From Blumeriella jaapii (taxonomy: Eukaryota > Ascomycota > Leotiomycetes > Helotiales > Drepanopezizaceae): 64,000 nucleotides of DNA. The notes below the pieces were generated by a model, which saw nothing but the letters and a program-made list of their open reading frames with translations, made no database searches and was not told where the DNA came from. The position numbers and the translations under genes are program-made. The stretch's first letter is position 1. Each line of letters begins with the position of its first letter. Of this stretch, positions 24,676-37,124 are shown in pieces. The stretch is from contig VWND01000002.1 of NCBI GenBank assembly GCA_009599575.1, positions 1 through 64,000 of the forward strand, in the 5' to 3' direction.

Positions 24676-24943
24676 TGTAACGATCTAATCAGTCGGAGGG
24701 CTGGGAAATCAGTCAACTGGTCGCTATATTCACATGGTATAAGAAACGAGCCTTTGGTTCTGTAACAAAATATTCACTTAGAATCAACAATTGTAAAAAG
24801 CAGAAATTGCTAAAAAAAAAAAGTCTTATATATATAAATAATTTTTATAATTGATAAAAAAATCTATTAAAAAACCAGGAAGCTTGCAGCTATATGTAAT
24901 TGCTGGAATAACACGAAAGGTAGCAATAAAATAAATCGTTATA
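24676..24943 (-). repeat. 3' LTR of element A
   Basis: 268 bp. The outer (left) part keeps GATCTAATCAGTCGGAGGGC; the element-facing right end has decayed to AATCGTTATA. Confidence 0.93.
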
Positions 24944-24999
24944 TTATCCTTCCGTTCGAAAAAAGCGCGCCCTCGAGCTTTTATTTATTAGTACGTCGC

Positions 25000-27900
25000 T
25001 ATCCAAATGATCGTACGAATCCAAACTTTCGGAATACGCTTTCAGCCAATTTACAAGTTTTGCAAAAAAACCGGGAAGCTTTTTATACGCCAAATAAAAG
25101 TCGCGCACCTTTAAAAGAATATATATAAAATCAAATGCGAGGTACCACGTAAGATTTTTATTTAAGTCTATTTAAAAAACTTTATACTAAAAAGTTTTCC
25201 GCTGTATTCGACAGGCGATTAATTTTTCGATTTCGTATTTAAGCTTATTAATTATATTAATAAGTTTAAAAACTAAGTTAATCTGATTTGAAAGCGCGTC
25301 GTCAGCTGTTTTACGCAGTCGATTAGCGTGAAAAACTGGATGTACGTTTATAATACTAGGAAGATTTAATTTAAAAGCGTTATCGAAAATTTTAGTTATA
25401 ATTTTGAAAAAGCCGTTTATAAGATTGTCGAGCTTGCGAAAGGGCCGGATAATCGGAAATAAACGCATATCGAGCCAAACGTAATCGTTAACGTTAAAAT
25501 CGATCGCGCGGCGAAATTTATTTATATTTTTTTTTATTTTATTATAAGCTTATTAAAAATGCGATTTGACGAGGTTTCAGGCGTCGTAATGGCGGCGAGC
25601 GTACGCACGAGCTTCGTTTGCGTTTAGCTTATATAAAAAGTTAAAAAAAAGGAAAATATCGAATTTTCAATTTTAATTAATATAAGAAATATAACCGTAT
25701 ACAATTTCAAAAGATAAAAAGCCATCTAGACTTTCGTAAAAAAAGATTATTTAAGCGAAATTTATTATTAAAAAAAATTCGCTTTAATCGTTTTAATAAA
25801 AATTCACGAAAAATCGAAAGCGTTTTTGCAAATATTAGTTGTAAATTTCGGTCTGACCATCGGTTTCAAAATAAGCGGCTATCGAAAGTTTTAATTGCGT
25901 ACCGAGTATTTTGTTTAATTCAAATCAAAAAGTAAATCAATATTAAAAGCCACGATCGCTAATAATACTTTTTAAAAGGCCAAAATATTTATATACGTGA
26001 AATATATACAATTTAGCGAAGTTTCGAACGTCGATATTTTTATAACAAAAAATCGAAATAACCTGTTTAAAAAAGCGATTTATTATTACGAATACGTTAT
26101 CGTAATCGTATTTGTTTTTATTAAAGCTGCAAAAATCTATTATAACGTGTTTTTAAAAATGGTCAAAAACAGGAAAAAGCTAAAAAAGGCCGGGGCGCTT
26201 ATTTTTTAAAACAAAACTTTTTCGATAAGCGTAGCAATTGCGATAATATTATTTTACGAAGATTATTATACCTCGCTAATAATATTAATCCGAAAGCAAT
26301 TGCGTAGTTTTGCAAACGCTAAAATAAGCGGTGAAAATCTGGTCGTGCATTTTTCGTATAAAAGCCAAACGAAAATAATCGACGTTTGGTATTATTAAGC
26401 GACCGTAATATAACAGCAAATCGCGTTTAAATATATACGAAATATTATTGGCGTCGTTTTTTTTCGTAGCGTTTCGTACAGCTTTTTTTCGAAAAGCTAT
26501 TAAACTGCTAATTATGCGATTAGCGTAAAAAATTTGATTAACGATACGGAATGCGAAAAAAAAATCAGCTATTTTAATAATAAAAACAATTGTTTCGAAA
26601 ACCGTGAAAAATCGAAGTTTTTCAATTAAAAGTCGGTAATTAATTTGATTTGCTCGGAAAAAGATTTGCAAGCGCTAAATGCGTTTAAAAAAGTTTAACG
26701 GTCGAGTTCGTTCGTACGACGTATTAATACGTCAGCCAAAAGGTTGTGTTTACTTAGTTTATACGTAATAAAAAAGTTATAATCGGCGAAAAGCTCGGCT
26801 TAGCGTATTTATCGAGCGTTTAAAAGTTTAAAAATTATAAAATATTTTAAAATTTTATAATTAATAATTATTTTAATCTGATAAATTAAACTAATTAATT
26901 CAGTACGAAAGTTGCTTAGAGATTTTACGATTGCGAGCATTTTTTTATCGTATACGACGTAATTTAGCTTTGCGAAAGCTATAGTTTTGCTAAAATAAAC
27001 GACTAAAAGCCAATCGTTATTATAAAATTGCGAAAATACAAAAGCTATTACGCCGTCGGAAGCGTTAATTTTTAATATGCAAAAAAGATTTTGCTTGTAA
27101 TATTATAGAACTGGTGCAGTAATAAAAGCTAGTATAAAAAGGTCGAAACTTTTTTGATATTTAAAAATGAAATTGAAAAAAACGTTAGCTTTGGTCAAAT
27201 AAACCAAAGGCTTTGCAATTATATCGTAATTTCGAATAAAACGTCGGTAAAAGTTACAAAAACCAAAAAAGCTTTATATATTTTTTATAATAGTAGAAGG
27301 CTTTTAATAAGCGATTACGAAGATTTTTTCTGGGTCTACCTCTAAGCTTTTAATAAAAATAATAAAGCCTAGGTAACGGATCCGAATAACGTTAAATTTA
27401 AACTTCCGAATATCGGCCTGTAATTCAGCGTTAGCGAACTTTTAAAATATTTTGCGAATATATATAACGTGTTTCAAAAGGTCGAACGAATAAATAAAAA
27501 TATTATCCAGATATACAATGCAAAAATCGTTTAAATAATCGAAAAAAACGTCGTTTATATAACGTTGATAAATTGCGAATTTATTAATAAAACTAAAAAG
27601 TAGCATTTTGCATTTATAAGCGCCGTAACGCGTACGAAACGTCGTTAGTTTTTTATTAGCGAAATCTATTCGAATTTTATAAAAAGTTTAACGAATATCG
27701 AACTTCGTAAAAATTCGTGCTTTCGAAAAACGAATAAAAGTTTTATCGATAAAAGGAAAAAGATAGCGATCTTTACGAGTAATATTATTAAAAGCTCGAT
27801 AATCGATACAAAAACGTAATAAACCGTCGGGTTCTTTAGCGAAAAGTATTAAAGCAGCGAAAAAAACGGTAAAAAATTCGATAAAGCCTTTATTAAAATT

Positions 27901-28200
27901 ATTTTGCAAATAAGTTTTGATAATCTCGAGCTTTAAAATCGATATTTTATATAAAAAAATATATTTCAGTTTTTTTTTATTTACAATAAGCTCGATTTTA
28001 TAATCGTAAGGCCGGTAAAAGGCTAGCTCGTTATTAGCGGCCTTAGAAAACACGTATTCGAAATTTTTAAATTCCGGAAAAAAAAAATTGGAAAAAAATT
28101 TATTCGAAGTTAGCTTTGCTAAATTAATTAAAAAGGTCGAAATCGATATTTCGTTGGTTCTAAAACATTCGAAAAAACCGTAAAATTAAATCTTAAAAAA
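25000..28200 (-). pseudogene. Element A pol remnant (RT to integrase and chromodomain-like tail)
   Basis: The best-preserved stretch, 28053-27688, reads AFYRPYDYKIEL, then NKGFIEFFTVFFAALILFAK, PDGLLRFCIDYRAFNNITRK and RIFTKFDIR: the start of a Ty3/gypsy RT. The active-site box about 27560-27490 is YLDNIFIYS, second Asp changed to Asn. The integrase zinc-binding start is near 26330 (RKMHDQIFTAYFS). The tail 25468-25187 has RKLDNLINGFFKII, VHPVFHANRLRKT and EKLIACRIQRKTF, then RDFYLAYKKLPG (about 25100), which together resemble a chromodomain-bearing C-terminus. Order fits a chromovirus. Confidence 0.88.
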
Positions 28201-28572
28201 AATGTTATACGTAAAATCGTTTAGTATTTTATCGATCTCGTATAAAAAAGTTAAAAACATTTCAATTGCTTTTTTTTTGAAAATCAGCTTAAAAACGTAT
28301 GCAATAATTTAACAAATAAAAATTAAATAAATAATAAATTAAGAATTTCGTTTTCGAATTAGTCGTTTAAAAGGTTCAAAAAGTGGCTTGTTTAAACTAT
28401 CGATTATATTAAGCTAAAAAGCTATCGCGGCGAAAGCTTTTCTTCGGTTTTTAATATAACTGTTTTTCGTAAAACGAAAAAGCTGTTTTAACGAAAAAAA
28501 AAAAAAAAAAGAAAAAATAATAAAAAAAAAATCGTCAGCCTGGAAAAATAATATAATTTTTTGTATTATTCT

Positions 28573-28607
28573 ATTGGCGTCGCTATCGAAATTGGCACCG
28601 CGAATAA
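28573..28607 (-). repeat. Mini-hairpin copy in element A
   Basis: On the minus strand TTATTCGCGGTGCCA, a 7-base loop and TAGCGACGCCAAT. It shares the 13-mer TTATTCGCGGTGC with copies in B and E. In A and B it lies at the homologous place, between the pol and gag readings, so it predates their separation. Confidence 0.75.
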
Positions 28608-28999
28608 AATTCGATCTTTTCGCGCTTCGTATAACGTCGTAAATCTGTCACAATTGGTCAAGGTTTTTGTTACGTTTTACAGCGTCGTTGATGGCGAAAT
28701 TAAATTTTTCGGAAATGCAAATAAAAAACTTTAATACAACGAGCGTAAAAAGCTATAAAAAAGTAAAATTTCGGCCAATAAAGCTTGCGTTTATTACAGT
28801 TTAATAAAACTTAATATTCGGCCAATCAAGCTTTTCCTAGAATTATATTATAATTTCCGAGATTAATAATTAAAAAAAAAATAAACGATTATATTCGATT
28901 ATTAATAATAAAATTGAAAAACGTAAAATATATAATTAAATAATCACGAGCTTTATTATACTTTTTTACAAAAAAAAAGCCGGGAAAAATTAAATTAAA

Positions 29000-30780
29000 A
29001 GTTTAAAAAAAAAAAAAAAGATTTGATTAGCGCCGAATCGATCAACGTATAACCGTTCGCTTTAAAATCGGCGAGCGCTTTTATTTTATACGAAAAGCTA
29101 TTTTTAATAAATATAACGGAAATTGTTAATAAATCGCTATCAAAAAGCTTTCGAACGTTAAAATAACGTATATCGCGTAATACGCTTAAAAAAAAAGCTT
29201 TGCTTAGGCCTAAGCGTTTTTTCGATTAACGGAAAAACTTTTAATTTTTTCGTATGCGTTTTGAAAATCGTTTGAAAAAAGGTTTTCGTTTTTATTATTA
29301 TTATCGAAAAGCGAATTTTCGGCCGGTTCGACCTCGTTTATATTTACCAGCTTGAAAAAGCTTTTGGGTGGAACCGAAAATCGGCTCGTAAAAAATCGTA
29401 TAAATTAGCTTTTTTAAACTTTTTAATATAAAATAAAAAACACAAGCGTTATCGTTGGTTCGATCGAAAAAAAAAAAAAAACGCTAAAAAAAGCGCGTTT
29501 TAACGTAAAAAAAAAAAAAAACAGCAAAAGGCTGAAAAAAAGCCTGTAAAACATTTAAACGATTTTCGTACGTATAATTTAACTCGTAGTACGCTTTAAT
29601 TAAAAACCTACCATTTTAATAAATAATAAATTTAATTAAAAAGCGATTCGCGTATAAAATTCGTTTAGCTAACTAATTTTGTTTTTTTTAACGAACGGCG
29701 ATAAGCCAATTTTTAAAAGTTATTATACGCGCCTATTTTAAATACAGCTTTTTTCGTAAACGCTTTAATATTTTGTCGCGAAAAGCGTTTCGAAACTGTT
29801 TGTTAATTCGTATTTAAGCGTTCGCTGCGAAAATGGAAAATCGCAAATAAAATCGCTAAAAATCGTCGTGCGTATTTATTACAAGTATTTTAAATTCGTT
29901 TTCGGCTTTTTAAACGTCGGAAAAATCGGCCAGAAAATCGGCGATTTTTTTTATTAATTTTTCGAAAAGTATAAAATCGAAACGGTTTAAAATACGCGAA
30001 GTAAAAAACTTTTTTGCTACGCTTTCGGTTTAATCGAATATATAATTTTTGCGAAATCGATCGCTAGCAAAATAATCGTAGTAAAATTCGAAATTATCGA
30101 AAACTTTAATTTTTTAATAGCGTGCTTTATAATTTTTACTATTATTTAACTTAAACTTAAGATTCGAAACGCGTTTTATACAAGCTAATCGAAAATCAGC
30201 AAATAAATAAAAATTATAACGTTAAAAAGCGCGCTAAAATTTTGGCCGTTATAAAAAGATTTAAAAAAAGTTCGCGAAAAGCGTAAAAATTGGTTTGCAG
30301 CGTTTATTAATTAAAATAAAACGTTGCGAAAAAATAAAGCAGCAAATTCGCGACTAGCAAAAACACGTTCGATAAATTTTATTAAACGCTTTAATTAAAA
30401 AGTTTATCGCAGTCGTATAGTTTCCAGAAATTATCGTTTACGCTTTTGCGCTTTTTTCAGTTGATTTTGCAAAAGTTTTAACTAAACGCTTTTAACGCTA
30501 GGCTGCAAAGAAAAAATAACAGGCGAAATGGTTAGCGCTCTGCTTTTTCTTTTGTTTTTTTTTCTTCGGAAGAAAAACTGTTTTTTAAAAAAAAAAGCTT
30601 CTGGGGGAGGCTGCTTTTTCGCTAATTAAAAAAAGGGAGAAAATAAAGGTGTAATAGCAGAAGCTGAAAAGCTCTGTTAAAAAAGGGATCGTTAAATAAA
30701 AGCCATTTTTCGCAAAGTACGGAAATAAGCTTTTTTACGACCGGTCGATCATTTTGGTATAATCCGTAAAAAATTCGAAA
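29000..30780 (-). pseudogene. Element A gag and protease remnant
   Basis: Minus-strand sense around 29990-29800 reads ADFLADFSDV, KILVINTHDDFQRFYLRFS-like sequence (stops in place of Gln) and NKQFRNAFRDKILKRL, the pattern of a retrotransposon capsid. At about 29090-29020 ALADFKANGYTLIDSAL matches a protease active site ALxDSGAxGYxFID, with the Ser-Gly pair replaced by Phe-Lys. Assembly and processing are family roles. Stops and lost residues make it inactive. Confidence 0.75.
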
Positions 30781-30829
30781 AAAAAAATAGTTTACGCCGT
30801 CGCCAGCGTAAAAAAAAAATTATTAATAA

Positions 30830-31097
30830 TATAACGATTTAATTAATCGAAAGGCTAAAAGATTAATTAATTAATCGTTATATTTATATAATATAAAAAA
30901 CAAGCCTTTAATTCTGTAACAAAATATTTATTTAAAATCAACAATTGCAAAAAGCAAAAGTTGCTAAAAGAAAAAAGCCTTATATATATAAATAATTTTC
31001 ATAATTAATAAAAAAACCTATCAAAAAATCAGAAAGCTTGCAGCTACATATAATTGCTGGGGTGATACGAGAGGTGGCAACAGAGTGAATCGTCACA
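30830..31097 (-). repeat. 5' LTR of element A
   Basis: 268 bp. The element-facing left end reads TATAACGATTTAATTAATCG, against TGTAACGATCTAATCAGTCG in the partner, while the outer right end keeps GAGTGAATCGTCACA. Confidence 0.93.
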
Positions 31098-31215
31098 AAA
31101 TAGATATGCGAGCGCTAGCGGGCGCTAGCGCTGCGCACCTACAACTGTGATCCCGCATCATCTGATCCCACGTGACCTCTATAGGTATTCCCACAAGCGT
31201 AAAGCCCAAAGAAAA
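31098..31215. other. GC-normal flank right of element A
   Basis: About 118 bp of normal composition including CACGTG (31169-31174) and a palindrome (31111-31132). It continues the sequence interrupted by A and runs into the 3' part of the LINE on its right, so it may be the LINE 3' UTR or the host DNA next to it. Confidence 0.6.
31111..31132. repeat. Perfect 10-bp inverted repeat with 2-bp spacer
   Basis: The arms AGCGCTAGCG (31111-31120) and CGCTAGCGCT (31123-31132) are exact reverse complements around GG. Each arm contains AGCGCT and GCTAGC, themselves palindromes. It is the most GC-rich short segment in the right three quarters of the window. Confidence 0.9.
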
Positions 31216-32354
31216 GCTTAAAAAATATATATACGACACCGATTAAAATATAATTTGTCGGTTGCGTAAAAAACGCATAATAGTATAGCTAATAGGCCGA
31301 AAAAAAAAAAAAAAAAGCAATATTTAAATATCCGAATTAAAAAACCAAAAGTTAAAAATAAGCTTACGCTTACCAAAATAAAAAAGCATCCGTTATATAA
31401 ATATATATAATAATATTCGTTTCGTTGTAACGTCGTTTCGCGCGGCCGTACGCAGCTTATTTTATTCGAACTGTATTCGAGCAAAATAAACAATATACGT
31501 ATAGCAGAATTAATTATATTTAAAAAAATTGTAATAATAACGCGTAAAAACGTTACAAAATCCTTTGGCTCGTGAAATAAGTTTTTAAAAAAATATTACA
31601 GCTTTTCGCTCGGTTCGAAAAAAAGCGTTTGGTCGAATTTTTTTAGGCCAATCAGAAAAACGTTTAATCGCGCGGCGGTATAATATTAAATATAATAAAA
31701 TCTTAAGTTTTTTGCATTTGCAGCGCAGTTCGGCGTCGGTATAATTATATTTAACGTAATATTATTCGTAGTTTTTATAAATAATTTTAATCGCTAAATA
31801 ATAATAAAATAATCGTTTCGGTATATCGAGCTTCGGCAAAAGTTTAATTGCGTAAACCGGATTTCACCGTTTATAATTTCGTAAAAGCTTTTTACTGGCT
31901 GTTTTCTATTAGCGGCTTCGATGCGAATTTCGCATTTTTCTGAAATCGAAGCGTATTTTATTTATAATCGGTTTAAACGCAAAGCTTTTATTTTAAAAAG
32001 TTTTTTTTGCATTCGCATTTGCTAGTTTGTCGGCGGTTTTGTTGCTTTCGATGCCCGTATAGCCCGGTATTTATTTGATTTTCACGTCGTATATTTTTAT
32101 TATTTTTTAATAAGCTAGAAAAGTTTATTAAATAAAAAAAAAAAGTATTTCGCGTATTTTTTAAATTATTAAAATGCTGTCGATATATATTTATAACTTT
32201 TGCGTGCGTATTTCGGTTGGCATATTCGCAGCCTTTTGCAAGCCTTTTTATGCTTCTATCGCTTTTGTATTAAAAACGTAAAAATAATCGTTTATCGAAT
32301 CGTATTTAAACGTTATTTGCTTACGGTTTTAATATATAACGTATCCGTAGCTTA
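31216..32354 (-). pseudogene. LINE 3' part: RNase H domain and tail
   Basis: Minus-strand 32095-32010 reads KIKIPGYTGIESNKTADKLANA, matching the RNase H motif PGHxGIxGNExADxLAK with His, Gly and Glu changed. The last 900 bases contain a 91-residue frame (31493-31218) of unclear worth. It ends in the GC-normal flank of A. The GCTTA at 32350-32354 is the target duplication of B. Confidence 0.8.
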
Positions 32355-32622
32355 TATAACGATTCATTCTGTTGCCACCTCTCGTGTCACCCCAGCAACT
32401 ACGTGTAGCTGCAAGCTCCCTGGTCTTTTGATAAATCTTTCTACTAATTATAAAAACTGTTTATATATATAAGGCTTTTTTTTTTTAATAACCTCTACCT
32501 TTTGCAATTGTTAATTCTAAATAAATATTTTGTTACAAAACCAAAAGCTCGTTTTTTATATTATATAAATACGGCGACCAGTTAACTGATCTTCTAGCCC
32601 TTCGATTAATTAAATCGTTATA
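32355..32622 (+). repeat. 5' LTR of element B
   Basis: 268 bp. The outer part keeps GTTGCCACCTCTCGTGTCAC; the element-facing end has decayed to GATTAATTAAATCGTTATA. The very first TG has also become TA. A 90-residue plus-strand frame that runs into the LTR is not a gene. Confidence 0.93.
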
Positions 32623-32639
32623 TTATTAATAACTTTTTT

Positions 32640-34870
32640 TTTACGCTAGCGACGGCGTAAACTATTTTTTTTTTCGAATTTCTTACGAATTATACCAAAA
32701 TGATCGATCGGTCGTAAAAAAGCTTATTTCCGCATTTCGCGAAAAATAGCTTTTATTCAACGATTTCTTTTTTAGCAAAGCTTTTCAGCTTCTGCTATTA
32801 CACCTTAACCTTCCTTTTTTTAATCAACGAAAAAGCAGCTTTTTCCAGAAGCTTTTTTTTTTTAAAAAACAATTTTCTTTCCGAAAAAAAAAAACAAAAG
32901 AAAAAGCAGAGCATTAATTATTTCGCCTGCCATTTTTTTTTGCAATTTAGCGCTAAAAACGTTCAGTTAAAACTTTTGCAAAATCAATTAAAAAAAACGC
33001 AAAAGCGTAAACGATAACTTTTGAAAATTATACGATTGCGATAAACCTTTTAATTAAAACGTTTAATAAAATTTATCGAACGTACTTTTGCTAGTCGCGA
33101 ATCTGCTGCTTTATTATTTCGCAACGTTTTATTTTAATTAACAAACGCTGCAAATTAATTTCTACGCTTTTCGCGAATTTTTTTTGAATTTTTTTATAAC
33201 GGCCAAAATCTTAGCGCGCTTTTTAAACGCTATAATTTTTATTTATTTACTAATTTTCGATTAGCTTATATAAAACGCGTTCCGAACCTTAAATTTAAAT
33301 TAAATAATAATAAAAATTATAAAACACGCTATTAAAAAACTAAAGTTTTCGATAATTTCGAATTTTACTACGATTATTTCGTTAGCGATCGATTTCGCAA
33401 AAATTATATATTCGATCAAACCGAAAGCGTAGCAAAAAAGTTTTTTACCTCGCGTATTTTAAACCGTTTCGATTTTATACCTTTCGAAAAATTAATTAAA
33501 AAAATCGCCGATTTCCTGATTAACTTTTCAAACGTTTAAAAAGCCGAAAACAAATTTAAAATACTTGTAATAAATACGTACGACGATTTTTAGCGATTTT
33601 ACCTGCGATTTTTCATTTTCGCAGCGAACGTTTAAATACGAATTGACAAACAGTTTCGAAACGCTTTTCGCGACAAAATACCAAAGCGTTTACGAAAAAA
33701 GCTGCATTTGAAATAAACGCGTATAACGATTTTTAAAAATTAGCTTACCGCCGTCCGATAAAAAAAACAAAATCAATTGGCTAAACGAATTTTATACGCG
33801 AATCGCTTTTTAATTAAGTTTATTATTTATTAAAATAATAGGTTTTTAACCAAAGCGTATTACGAATCAAATCGTACGTATAAAAGTCGTCCAAATGCTT
33901 TATAAGCCTTTTTTTAGCCTTTTGCTGCTTTTTTTTTTTTTTACGCCAAAACGCTTTTTTTGGCGTTTTTCCTTTTCGATCGGATTAACGACAACGCTCG
34001 TTTTTTATTTTATATTAAAAAGTTCAGAAAAGCTAATTTGCACGACTTTTTACGGGCCGATTTTCGGTTTTATTTAAAAGTCTTTTCAAATTAATAAATA
34101 TAAACGAGGTCGAACCGGCCGAAAATTCGCTTTTTAATAATAATAATAAAAACGAAAACTTTTTTTCAAACGATTTTTAAAACGCATACGAAAAAATTGA
34201 AAATTTTTTCGCTAATCGAAAAAACGCTTAAGTTTAAGCAAAATTTTTTTTTTAAACGTATTACGCGATATACGTTATTTTAACGTTCGAAAGCTTTTTA
34301 ATAGCGATTTATTAACAATTCCTGTTATATTTATTAAAAATAGCTTTTCGTACAAAATAAAAACGCTCGCCGATTTTAAAACGAACGGTTATACGTTAAT
34401 CGATTCGGCGCTAATTAAATTTTTTTTTTTTTTTTAATTTTTGATTTAATTTTTTCCGGCTTTTTTTCTTGTAAAAAAATATAATAAAGCTCGTGGCCAT
34501 TTAATTATATATTTTACGCTTTTTAATTTTATTATTAACAATCGAATACAATCGTTTACTTTTTTTTTTAATTACTAATTTCGGAAATTATAATATAATT
34601 TTAAAAAAAGCTTAATTGGCCGAATATTAAATTTTACTAAATTGTAATAAACGCAAGCTTTATTAGCCGAAGTTTTACTTTTTCACAGCTTTTTACGCTC
34701 GTTGTATTAAAATCTTTTATTTGCATTTTCGAAAAATTCAATCTCGCTATTAAAACGACGCTGTAAAACGTAACAAAAACCTTGACCAATTATAACAGAT
34801 TTACGACGCTGTGCGAAACGCGAAAAGATCGAATTTTATTCGCGGTGCCAATTTCGATAGCGACGCCAAT
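32640..34870 (+). pseudogene. Element B gag and protease remnant
   Basis: Plus-strand sense near 33490-33720 reads IKKIADFLINFSN, KFKILVINTYDDF and KQFRNAFRDKIPKRLRKKL, parallel to A's capsid. Near 34330-34410, TLADFKTNGYTLIDSALI is the protease region with DSGA replaced by DFKT. Stops are frequent. The mini-hairpin at 34836-34870 lies just downstream. Confidence 0.75.
34836..34870 (+). repeat. Mini-hairpin copy in element B
   Basis: TTATTCGCGGTGCCA, a 7-base loop, TAGCGACGCCAAT. It is orthologous to the copy in A, and both lie on the coding strand. The right arm lacks the CGCGAAT end kept in the E copy at 47594, so the stem is weaker. Confidence 0.75.
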
Positions 34871-36305
34871 GGAATAATACAAAAAATCATACCACCATTT
34901 TCCTAGGCTAACGATTTTTTTTTTATTATTTTTTTTTTTTTTTTTTTTTTTTTATTAAAACAGCTTTTTCGTTTTACGAAAAACAATTATATTAAAAACC
35001 GAAGGAAAATCCTCGCCGCGATAGCCTTTTAGATTAATATAATCGATAATTTAAACAAGCCATTTTTTAAATCTTTTAAACGATTAATTCGAAAACGAAT
35101 TTTTTAATTTACTGCTTATTCAATTTCCATCTGCCAGATTATTACACACGTTTTTAAGCTGATCTCCAGAAAAAAAGCAATTAAAATGTTTTTAACCTTT
35201 TTATACGAAATCGATAAAATACTAAACGACTTTATATATAACACTTTTTTTAAAACCTAATCTCATAATCTTTTCGAACGTTTCAAAACCAGCGAAATAT
35301 CGATTTCGATTTTTTTAATTAATTTAGCAAAATTGATTTCGAATAAACTTTTTTTCCAATTTTTTTCCGGAATATAAAAACCTCGAACACGTGTTTTCTA
35401 AAGCCGCCAGCCAGTAACGAGCTAGCCTTTTATCGGCCCTACGATTATAAAATCGAGCTTATTATAAATAAAAAAAAGCTAAAATACATTTTTTTTTATA
35501 TAAAATATCGATTTTAAAGCTCGAAATTATTAAAACTTATTTGCAAAATAACTTTAATAAAAATTTTATCGAATCTTCCACCGCTCTTTTTTCGCTGTTT
35601 TGTTTTAATATTTTTCGCTAAAAAACCCGACGGTTTACTGCGTTTTTATATCGATTATCGAACTTTTAATAATATTATTCGTAAAAATCGCTATTTTTTT
35701 CCTTTTATCGATAAAACCCTTGTTGCGTTTTTCGAAAGCGCGAATTTTTACAAAGCTCGATATTCGTTAAGTTTTTTATAAAATTCGAATGGACCCCCGT
35801 TAATAAAAAACTAACGACGTTTCGTACGCGTTACGGCGCTTATAAATGCAAAATGCTACCTTTTGGCCTTATTAACGGATCCGCAATTTACTAACGTTAT
35901 ATAAACGACGTTTTTTTCGATTATTTAAACGATTTTTTTATTATATATCTGAATAATATTTTTATTTATTCGTCCGACCTTTTGAAACACGCTATATACG
36001 TTCGCAAAATATTTTAAAAGCTCGCTAACGTTAAATTACAGGCCGATATTCGGAAATCTAAATTCAACGTTATTCGAATCCGTTATTTAGGTTTTATTAT
36101 TTCTATTAAAAGCCTAAAAATAAATCCAGAAAAAATCTTCGTAATCGCCTATTGAAAATCTTTTACTATTATAAAAAGTGTATAAAGCTTTTTTGGTTTT
36201 TGTAATTTTTACCGACGTTTTATTCGAAACTACGGTATAATTGCAAAACTTTTGGTCCATTTAACCAAAGCTAACGTTTTTTACAATTTCATTTCTGAAT
36301 ATCAG

Positions 36306-36507
36306 TGTGGGTATATGGTGGTGGTTGATCATGCGCACAATCATATAATCACACCACGTGATGGTAGGCTGCAAGCGTGCAGCCCTATTTATATATACTC
36401 CGTGCGATAGCTAGTTTACTCTTTAGATCTTTTTCGCAATACAATCCCAGTTATTGCAATATCTCAACCCCTGTGTATACATAACCCCCCCTTATATAAT
36501 ACCAACA
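36306..36507. repeat. Left LTR of element C
   Basis: 202 bp with CACGTG (36355-36360), a TATATATA block near 36392-36399 that could be a promoter, and a C7 run before the end. It differs from the right copy by a handful of mostly C/T and G/A changes, several near the element-facing end (TTATATAAT against TTATGTGAT). Confidence 0.93.
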
Positions 36508-36609
36508 CTAATCAGTGGTTGACTTCATTGTTAATCATAGAGCAGCTAAGTTTACTAAGAAAAGGTAGCAAAACGGTGCAAAAGGCGACCCCTTCCTGCA
36601 CTTGGAGCT

Positions 36610-36985
36610 ACGCTAAGATCGACGACTTTTTCGGAATAGCTGAGATCAGGTATTAGGAGGTGACCCCTTGACTGTACGCGTCTTACACGCTCGCGCCTAG
36701 CCTGCGCAACAACCACAATCAAAATCAATAAAAACACAAGATCGACGACTTCTTCGGAATAGCTGAGATCGAGTACTAGGAGGCGACCCCTTCACTGTAC
36801 GCGTTTTATACGCTCGCGCCAAGCCTGCGCAACCAAACCAAAATCAATAAAAACACAAGATCGACGACTTCTTCGGAAAAGCTAAGATCGAGTACTAAGA
36901 GGCGACCCTTTTATTATACGCGTCTTACACGCTCGCGCCAAGCCTGCGCAATCAAAACCAAAATCAACAAAAACCTATTTATTTG
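36610..36985. repeat. About 120-bp tandem repeat inside element C
   Basis: GATCGACGACTT starts units at 36617, 36740 and 36859 (spacing 123 and 119). Each has GAGATCGAGTACTAGGAGGC-like, GCGACCCCTT, TACGCG and CTCGCGCCAAGCCTGCGCAA segments. The third unit is the most mutated. A 60-residue minus-strand frame spans two units but has no recognisable domain. Confidence 0.85.
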
Positions 36986-37124
36986 CGCCAAGCCCGAGCC
37001 TGCAGCCTGCGCACCAAAAACAGCAACAACCTAATTCGATTTTGCAACCTCGAAAAAAACGATTATATGTACAATTAAAAGGAGTCTAGCTAGCTATGGT
37101 TAATTTCTATAAAAGAGTTGCCAG

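Larger units (their letters stand above)
24676..31097 (-). mobile_element. Element A: full-length Ty3/gypsy chromovirus-like retrotransposon
   Basis: A 6,422-bp element between 268-bp LTRs beginning TGTAACGATCTAATC and ending ATCGTCACA. The flanks are AGATA (24671-24675) and AAATA (31098-31102), a 5-bp duplication with one G/A difference. Coding sense is right to left with gag, protease, RT, RNase H, integrase and a C-terminal part resembling a chromodomain. It is the same family as B and lies in the opposite orientation. Confidence 0.94.

Noticed and set aside
36555..36737. 60-codon ORF in element C
   Set aside because: It lies in the roughly 120-bp repeats of a non-autonomous element, has no domain and is not kept in the third repeat.
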